Positions 59,147 through 64,000 of a DNA stretch of 64,000 nt are shown here, piece after piece. Origin of the DNA: Mesorhizobium sp. WSM4306 (GTDB taxonomy: Bacteria; Pseudomonadota; Alphaproteobacteria; Rhizobiales; Rhizobiaceae); assembly GCF_007003975.1 (NCBI RefSeq), contig NZ_VFTC01000007.1, positions 62,001 to 126,000 on the forward strand, written 5' to 3'. Both the position numbers and the translations under genes were made by a program. Position 1 is the first letter of the stretch. Each line of letters begins with the position of its first letter. The notes under the pieces are model-generated. The model was given only the letters and a program-made list of their open reading frames with translations, was not told where the DNA came from and did not search any database.

Positions 59147-59194
59147 TGCATGTCGCCCCGAAGTGTGCAGCGGTTCTGGGGCAACGACATGCAT
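59146..59194. repeat. RIME-like intergenic palindrome
   Basis: A 49-bp dyad: outer arms ATGCATGTCG/CGACATGCAT are perfect 10-bp, and inner arms CCCCGAA/TTCTGGGG extend the stem. It lies between convergent genes and should act as a bidirectional terminator. The layout and sequence are what I know of RIME-type intergenic elements in Rhizobiales; only this copy is evident in the window. Confidence 0.75.
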
Positions 59195-59222
59195 CAAAGC
59201 AAAAACTAAAGGCGGCAGAGCC

Positions 59223-59699
59223 TCACCTTGGAAACAGGCTGGGCAACGGCATATGCGCCTTGACGATGGGAGATTTCAGCACCACGAAGCTGAAACACTT
59301 GTCGATGCCGATATCCATGTCGGTGAGCCGCTCCACGATCGCCTGATATTCGGCAATCCCACCCGTGACGAATTTCAAGAGATAGTCGTAGCGGGCGGAA
59401 ACGCGGTGGCATTCGACGGCCGCCTCAACTTTATCCACGGCGGCAAGGAAACGCGCGAAGTCGATCTGACGATGGTTCTTTAGCGTAATTTCAGTGAAGA
59501 CGGTGAGCGTCCGTCCCAGCTTTGCGATGTCGATCTGCGCCGAATAGCGCACGATATAGCCTTCAGCCTGCAGCTTCTTTACCCGCATCAGGCATGGGCT
59601 GGGGGAGAGGCTGACCAGTTCCGCCAGCTCTACATTTGTGATGCGGCCGTTCTTCTGCAGCTCGTACAGAATCTTGATGTCAATCCGATCGAGCTTCAT
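59223..59699 (-). CDS. Lrp/AsnC-family regulator (copy 1)
   Basis: A 158-residue Lrp regulator. The helix-turn-helix is in NGRITNVELAELVSLSPSPCLMRVKKL, followed by the RAM ligand-binding domain (TLTVFTEITLKNHRQ, KFVTGGIAEYQAIVERLTDMDIGIDK). It differs from the second copy at 62879-63355 at roughly 26 of 158 positions. It lies 58 bp after the flavin oxidoreductase gene on the same strand. Lrp proteins bind an amino acid or relative and control nearby uptake and catabolism. Confidence 0.87.
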   Translation of the reverse strand: MKLDRIDIKILYELQKNGRITNVELAELVSLSPSPCLMRVKKLQAEGYIVRYSAQIDIAKLGRTLTVFTEITLKNHRQIDFARFLAAVDKVEAAVECHRVSARYDYLLKFVTGGIAEYQAIVERLTDMDIGIDKCFSFVVLKSPIVKAHMPLPSLFPR

Positions 59700-59757
59700 T
59701 GGCTAACGTGCTTCCTGTCAGGGCAAATCGGCCTGCCGCAGCCGGCTTTCACCCTGT

Positions 59758-61833
59758 CTACAATTGCGAGCAGAGCCGGTAGGCCTCATAGATCGACGAA
59801 TAGATGTCCCGGCTGGCGACTGCGTCTCCAATGCGGTGCAGGACGAACGAACCAGCAGCCTGGGGACCATTGTCCGTTTTCGATTCCGTTCCGGTCATGA
59901 GTGCTATGTCGGTGACGCCGTTGTTGGCGGAGCGGCCCCGCAATTCCTGGTAGGTATCGTCCATGGGTACCGTACCGCGCTCGACAATGAGTTGGGCCGA
60001 GGTCATTTCCGTTTCCGCACCGGTGAGTTCATGCCGGAACGTGGCGGCGATCCCGTTGTCCTGGCGCGCTGCCTTGACCAGGCGCACATCGCTGACGACG
60101 CGGATGCCGCGTTCCGAGGCGCGTTTGCGGAAACTCACCCGGTCCGGATAGGGCGTCTCGATCGCCAGCGTGTCGTCCGCCATAGCCAGGCTGACCACGC
60201 GCCCCGGACGTGCAAGATGCAGGGCGCAGGAGACTGCCGCCTGGCGACCAGTCTCATCGTAGATGAGCACGTCGTCCTTCGCCGGCACGACCCCGGTCAG
60301 GACGTCCCAGACGCTGTCGCAATGCTCGGCGCCCTCCAGCCGTTCCATATCCGGAATGCCGCCGGTGGCGATGATGACCGCATCCGGTTTTGCGGCAAGG
60401 ACGATTTCTGCGTCCGCATAGGTGTTGAGACGGACTTCCACACCCAGGCGAGTGAGCTCACCGGTACGCCAGTCGACTATGCCGATGAGATCCTTGCGAT
60501 CGGAGGCCGAGGCCGCGACAAGCACCTGCCCACCGAGCTGCGGTCCAGCTTCAAGCAGGCTCACCTTGTGCCCGCGCTCGGCGGCGACCCTTGCCGCTTC
60601 CATGCCACCCGGTCCACCGCCGACCACGACCACACGTCTCGGCCTTTCGGCCCGGGCGATGGTATGGCTGATGATCGTTTCATGGCCGCTGGCCGGGTTG
60701 TGAATGCACTGCACCTTCTTGTACAGGCAGTAGGATGCGCCGACACACGGGCGAATGCGTTCTTCTTCGCCGCGCATCACCTTGTTGACGATATGGGAGT
60801 CGGCAATATGCGCCCGAGTCATGCCGACCAGGTCGACAAGGTTTTCGCGGATAGCATGCCGCGCAGTCGCTATCTCCCGGATGCCTGCAGCATGGATCAC
60901 GGGCAGCCTGGTTTCCCGTTTGAACTGCCCGACCAGCGGCAGAAACGGCGCGCTCTTGGTGAACATGCCGGGCATGTTCTGCTCGGCCAGCGACAGATCG
61001 GTGTCCATTCGGCCGAATATGCAGTTGAAGAAGTCGACATGACCTTCCCGCTCGAACAGCCTGGCGAAGGCAAGGCATTCCTCGAAATCCGACCCGTCCT
61101 CGGACGCTTCGTCGATGACCAGTCGAATGCCGACAACGAAGTCGTCGCCAACCGCTTGGCGGATCGCCTCATGAACCATCAAGCCGAAGCGCGCGCGGTT
61201 TTCCAGTGAACCGCCGAAACCGTCCGTGCGTCTGTTGGTTCTGCGCGAGAGGAATTGCCCGATCAGATGGCCGCCGGTGACGGTTTCGACACCATCCAGA
61301 TCGCCGTCCAGGCAGCGCCTGGCGGCACTGGCGTAGTCCTTGATGATCCGGTCGATGTCCGCGGTGTCCATCTCCTTCGGAAAATTCCGATTTCGCGTCT
61401 CGCGAACGCGTGACGGCGCCACGGGCGGCAGCCAGTTCCCGGCATAGGCGGTGGCACGCCGGCCAAGGTGTGAGACCTGGCACATGACGGCAGCGCCGTG
61501 GCGATGCACTCGCTGCGACAACGACTGGAGATGCGGGACGATGCGATCGCTCGAAAGGTCCAGCTGACCGCCGCCCCAACTCGAATCGGGCGAGGTCATC
61601 GCCGAGCCGCCCGCCATCGTCATCGCCAGGCCGCCGCGCGCTTTCTCTTCGTGGTAGCGCTGGTAGCGTTCTAGCGGCAGGCCGCCTTCGTCCAGCATCG
61701 AGGCATGGCTGGTACTGACGACACGGTTGCGCAGCGTTAGACCCTTCAGCCGAAATGGCTGAAGCAGAGGATCGCCGGATGTGCCGCCTGCTTGAGATGC
61801 CGCCATCTTCACGTCCTGCTCCGCCCCATTCAT
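59758..61833 (-). CDS. FMN/FAD oxidoreductase of the dienoyl-CoA reductase/N-demethylase family
   Basis: A 691-residue protein. Residues about 20-350 form an Old Yellow Enzyme TIM barrel (FMN), and residues about 398-690 form an NAD(P)/FAD-binding domain beginning VVVVGGGPGGMEAARVAAERG. Between them lie Cys363, Cys369 and Cys376 (PCVGASYC, QCIHNP). The usual [4Fe-4S] motif CxxCx3C has Ala at 366 in place of one Cys; the same pattern occurs, as I recall it, in the N-methylproline/dimethylglycine demethylase branch. A Met at codon 10 with GGAGCAGG upstream is an alternative start. Demethylation of an N-methyl amino acid is the best guess. Confidence 0.8.
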   Translation of the reverse strand: MNGAEQDVKMAASQAGGTSGDPLLQPFRLKGLTLRNRVVSTSHASMLDEGGLPLERYQRYHEEKARGGLAMTMAGGSAMTSPDSSWGGGQLDLSSDRIVPHLQSLSQRVHRHGAAVMCQVSHLGRRATAYAGNWLPPVAPSRVRETRNRNFPKEMDTADIDRIIKDYASAARRCLDGDLDGVETVTGGHLIGQFLSRRTNRRTDGFGGSLENRARFGLMVHEAIRQAVGDDFVVGIRLVIDEASEDGSDFEECLAFARLFEREGHVDFFNCIFGRMDTDLSLAEQNMPGMFTKSAPFLPLVGQFKRETRLPVIHAAGIREIATARHAIRENLVDLVGMTRAHIADSHIVNKVMRGEEERIRPCVGASYCLYKKVQCIHNPASGHETIISHTIARAERPRRVVVVGGGPGGMEAARVAAERGHKVSLLEAGPQLGGQVLVAASASDRKDLIGIVDWRTGELTRLGVEVRLNTYADAEIVLAAKPDAVIIATGGIPDMERLEGAEHCDSVWDVLTGVVPAKDDVLIYDETGRQAAVSCALHLARPGRVVSLAMADDTLAIETPYPDRVSFRKRASERGIRVVSDVRLVKAARQDNGIAATFRHELTGAETEMTSAQLIVERGTVPMDDTYQELRGRSANNGVTDIALMTGTESKTDNGPQAAGSFVLHRIGDAVASRDIYSSIYEAYRLCSQL

Positions 61834-61905
61834 GAGGGTTATAGTTCGTCATTTGCGGAGCTGGAGAAAGCTTGAAAATTGTTGGGGTGGCTATACGCTG
61901 GGCGT

Positions 61906-62847
61906 ATGGCTGGTTACGCAAAACTCGTTCCTTCCGCGCGCGGACTGCTGGTTTTCGAAGCGGCTGTCCGGTCGGGCAGTTTCACCGCTGCCGCGCGCGA
62001 ATTCAACGTCACGCAACCATCGATCAGCCGCAGCATTGCGCAGCTCGAGGCCGATTTCGGTGTTCCTCTTTTCACGCGAGGTCCAACGGGATTGGCCCCG
62101 ACGGCAGAAGGACGTGCCCTCTATTCGGCTGTGCGGGAGGGATTTGACGGCATCGCGGAGGTGATCCGGAGGATCAAGCAGAACAGCGCTGCAAAGCCGG
62201 TGGTGACCCTTTCACTTTCGAGTTCTCTGGCAACCTATTGGTTCGTTCCCAGGTTAGGGGCATTCAACACGAGATTTCCTGACGTCGACCTGAGGTTCGA
62301 ACTGATCGCGGGCGTTCTGCGAGGACCAGCCGAGAATGTCGACCTTGCCACGAGAATCCTGGCCGATGACGACACCCACTATCACCACTGGGCATTCTCG
62401 CCGGAAATCATAGTTCCGGTATGCAGCCCATCCTATTTGTCGGCCCACGGTCGGTTGATCCATGCCGGAACCGGGGAAGGTCATGCCCTGCTTCACCTGA
62501 CCGACGCCAAGGAGCGGTGGCTGGACGCATGGGGCAGTGTGGCGGACCGCAAGACCAGCAAGGCAAAGTGGCTCGAATTCTCGGACTACGCGGTCGTGCT
62601 TCAAGCCGCCATGAACGGGGAAGGCGTGGCGCTCGGCTGGCTCAGCAACGTTTCAAGGGCGTTGCTTCAGGGAACCCTTGTCCCGGCCTCGGACAGACAG
62701 ATCAAGACAGGCCGGATCCATCAGCTGATTGCACCGCGCTCAAGGCCGGTACGGCCTGTCGTCTCCGACATCTGCGCGTGGATGATCGCCGAGATGCAAG
62801 CCGAATTGAAAGCGCTGCACCCGATATTGCGGCCGGACACCTTGTAG
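61906..62847 (+). CDS. LysR-family regulator (GcvA-like)
   Basis: A 313-residue LysR regulator with helix-turn-helix GSFTAAAREFNVTQPSISRSIAQLEADFG and the following FTRGPTGLAPTAEG. The effector domain resembles GcvA-type regulators (FELIAGVLRGPAENVDLATRI). It is divergent from the flavin oxidoreductase gene with a 72-bp gap and is the likely regulator of that gene. I used ATG 61906; the upstream TTG codons also read open. Confidence 0.83.
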   Translation: MAGYAKLVPSARGLLVFEAAVRSGSFTAAAREFNVTQPSISRSIAQLEADFGVPLFTRGPTGLAPTAEGRALYSAVREGFDGIAEVIRRIKQNSAAKPVVTLSLSSSLATYWFVPRLGAFNTRFPDVDLRFELIAGVLRGPAENVDLATRILADDDTHYHHWAFSPEIIVPVCSPSYLSAHGRLIHAGTGEGHALLHLTDAKERWLDAWGSVADRKTSKAKWLEFSDYAVVLQAAMNGEGVALGWLSNVSRALLQGTLVPASDRQIKTGRIHQLIAPRSRPVRPVVSDICAWMIAEMQAELKALHPILRPDTL

Positions 62848-62878
62848 CGGGCGACAAGCGCAGCGCGCTCGTCGTTGA

Positions 62879-63355
62879 CTACCTCGGAAACAGGCTGGGC
62901 AGCGGCATGTGCGCCTTGACGATCGGGGACTTCAGCACCACGAAGCTGAAATACTTGTCGATGCCGATATCCATGTCGGTCAGCCGTTCCATGATGGTCT
63001 GGTACTCGGCGATGCCGGCGGTCACGAATTTCATCAAATAGTCGTAGCCGCCCGACACGAGGTGGCATTCGATGACCTGGTCAATCTTCTCCACAACGGC
63101 GAGAAAGCGGGCGAAGTCCACCTGGCGATGGTTCTTCAAGGTGATTTCGGTGAACACGGTCAGCGTCTGGCCGAGCTTGCCGATATTGACCTGCGCGGAA
63201 TAGCCTTCGATGTAGCCTTCCGACTGCAATTTCTTCACCCGCATGAGGCACGGGCTCGGCGACAGATGCACCAGATCAGCCAGTTCCACATTGGTGATGC
63301 GGCCGTTCTTCTGCAATTCGTGAAGAATCTTGATGTCGATCCGATCCAGTTTCAT
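62879..63355 (-). CDS. Lrp/AsnC-family regulator (copy 2)
   Basis: A 158-residue Lrp protein, near-duplicate of the copy at 59223-59699, with identical N-terminus MKLDRIDIKIL and C-terminus KSPIVKAHMPLPSLFPR. Differences cluster in residues 45-63 and 87-103, the start of the ligand-binding domain. A GGAG site precedes the ATG at 63355. It is convergent with LysR and divergent from the last oxidase gene, which it likely controls. Confidence 0.87.
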   Translation of the reverse strand: MKLDRIDIKILHELQKNGRITNVELADLVHLSPSPCLMRVKKLQSEGYIEGYSAQVNIGKLGQTLTVFTEITLKNHRQVDFARFLAVVEKIDQVIECHLVSGGYDYLMKFVTAGIAEYQTIMERLTDMDIGIDKYFSFVVLKSPIVKAHMPLPSLFPR

Positions 63356-63578
63356 GGCCGTCTCCGCAGAACGCATGCCACAGCACAAAATGCTGCCTTG
63401 CTCATAGGCATTGACACTACCACAGCCCGTTGGCCTGTCCATCCAAGCGGACAGCGCTTTGAAACGCAGCGGCTCCCGATTTTGACCGGCCTGCCGGAAT
63501 AAAATTCTGCTTCAGCTTCAACTGCGGCAGCGACTGCCTGCACAACGCGGTAGATTGGCGCGTCAAGGCAGAGAGACC

Positions 63579-64000
63579 ATGCGCGCTCAATTGCAGCAAA
63601 TCGAGACATCTGGCGAACTGCCACAGTCCGCGGACGCGGTGGTGATCGGCGGCGGCATCGTCGGCGTCTTCGCGGCCTATTATCTGGCCAGGCGCGGCAT
63701 GCAGGTCGCTCTCGTCGAAAAGGGCCGCATCGGCGCCGAACAATCATCCAGGAACTGGGGATGGTGCCGCCAGCAGAACCGCGACGCCCGCGAGCTGCCA
63801 ATGGCAACCCGAAGCCTCGATCTGTGGAACAGCTTCGCGGCGGAAACCGGCGAGGACACCGGCTTTCGGCGCTGTGGCCTGCTCTATCTCAGCAATGACG
63901 ACGCGGAACTGGCCGGCTGGGCGCGCTGGCGTGACTTCGCCAAAACGGCCGGCGTCACCACGCACATGCTTGACGGCGCCGAAGCCAGCGAACGGGGCCG
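63579..64000 (+). CDS. DAO-family FAD-dependent oxidoreductase, 3' end outside window
   Basis: The first 140 residues of a DAO-family flavoprotein; the gene runs off the right edge. The FAD motif is AVVIGGGIVGVFAAYYLARRG at residues 21-41, then SSRNWGWCRQQNRDARELPMA, a sequence typical of D-amino-acid dehydrogenase/glycine oxidase-like enzymes. It starts at ATG 63579 and is divergent from Lrp copy 2. It differs from the PuuB-like oxidase at 48474-49748 (RNWGW against RNGGH). It may dehydrogenate a D- or N-substituted amino acid. Confidence 0.82.
   Translation, partial: MRAQLQQIETSGELPQSADAVVIGGGIVGVFAAYYLARRGMQVALVEKGRIGAEQSSRNWGWCRQQNRDARELPMATRSLDLWNSFAAETGEDTGFRRCGLLYLSNDDAELAGWARWRDFAKTAGVTTHMLDGAEASERG

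Noticed and set aside
59758..61833. 2,4-dienoyl-CoA reductase (FadH)
   Set aside because: Domain layout matches, but the altered Cys motif and the Lrp/LysR amino-acid context favour the N-demethylase branch.

Overview
The window looks like chromosomal or accessory DNA from a rhizobial alphaproteobacterium, most likely Mesorhizobium or a near relative. The reasons are high GC, many ATGA-coupled genes, a full rhizobial/Brucella-type erythritol locus, numerous sugar and amino-acid ABC importers, and an intergenic palindrome of the RIME type. It is a catabolic region. I saw no tRNA, rRNA, insertion sequence, phage gene or CRISPR array.

1-11.4 kb holds an erythritol operon on the minus strand in the order eryD, DUF2291, eryE, eryF, eryG, eryA, eryB, eryC, tpiB (eryH), rpiB (eryI). 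A partial DhaL-type kinase gene converges on it at the left edge. 11.8-15.8 kb is a second polyol-type module: FGGY kinase, DeoR regulator and GlpD-like flavoprotein. 16.1-27.9 kb encodes what I read as the D-apiose/D-apionate route: an RbsABC-type importer with a second DUF2291 protein, apsD, apnL, apnO, oiaK, the RuBisCO-like protein oiaX, and a FadR/GntR regulator. A common half-site (TGGTATRAT) lies upstream of all three apiose transcripts. OiaX is expected to release L-erythrulose 1-phosphate, which is the substrate of EryH. The erythritol and apiose loci should therefore share TpiB/RpiB as a common tail to D-erythrose 4-phosphate.

28.5-37.8 kb is an eight-gene minus-strand operon under a divergent LysR gene. 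It contains a VanA-like Rieske oxygenase, its flavin/[2Fe-2S] reductase, a HisC-like aminotransferase, a GlcD-like FAD oxidase, a DUF2817 metallohydrolase fused to an ABC ATPase, a solute-binding protein and two polar-amino-acid permeases. The substrate is unknown. 39-40.2 kb has a DUF899 protein and a VOC protein.

40.6-64 kb is a second catabolic block of unknown substrate: two paralogous two-domain GNATs, an M20 deacylase, a D-2-hydroxyacid dehydrogenase, a cupin, two aldehyde dehydrogenases, a tartrate/isopropylmalate-type dehydrogenase, a PuuB-like amine oxidase, two type II HAD hydrolases, a class III aminotransferase, a Dpp-type importer with fused ATPases, an FMN/FAD demethylase-like enzyme, a LysR regulator and twin Lrp regulators. 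A second DAO-family oxidase runs off the right edge. The gene set suits an amine or modified amino acid that is oxidised or transaminated to a semialdehyde and then an acid.

All four complete solute-binding-protein genes are followed by a strong intercistronic hairpin. A perfect array of eleven CTGCCTA heptamers separates two convergent genes and supplies one of their stop codons.
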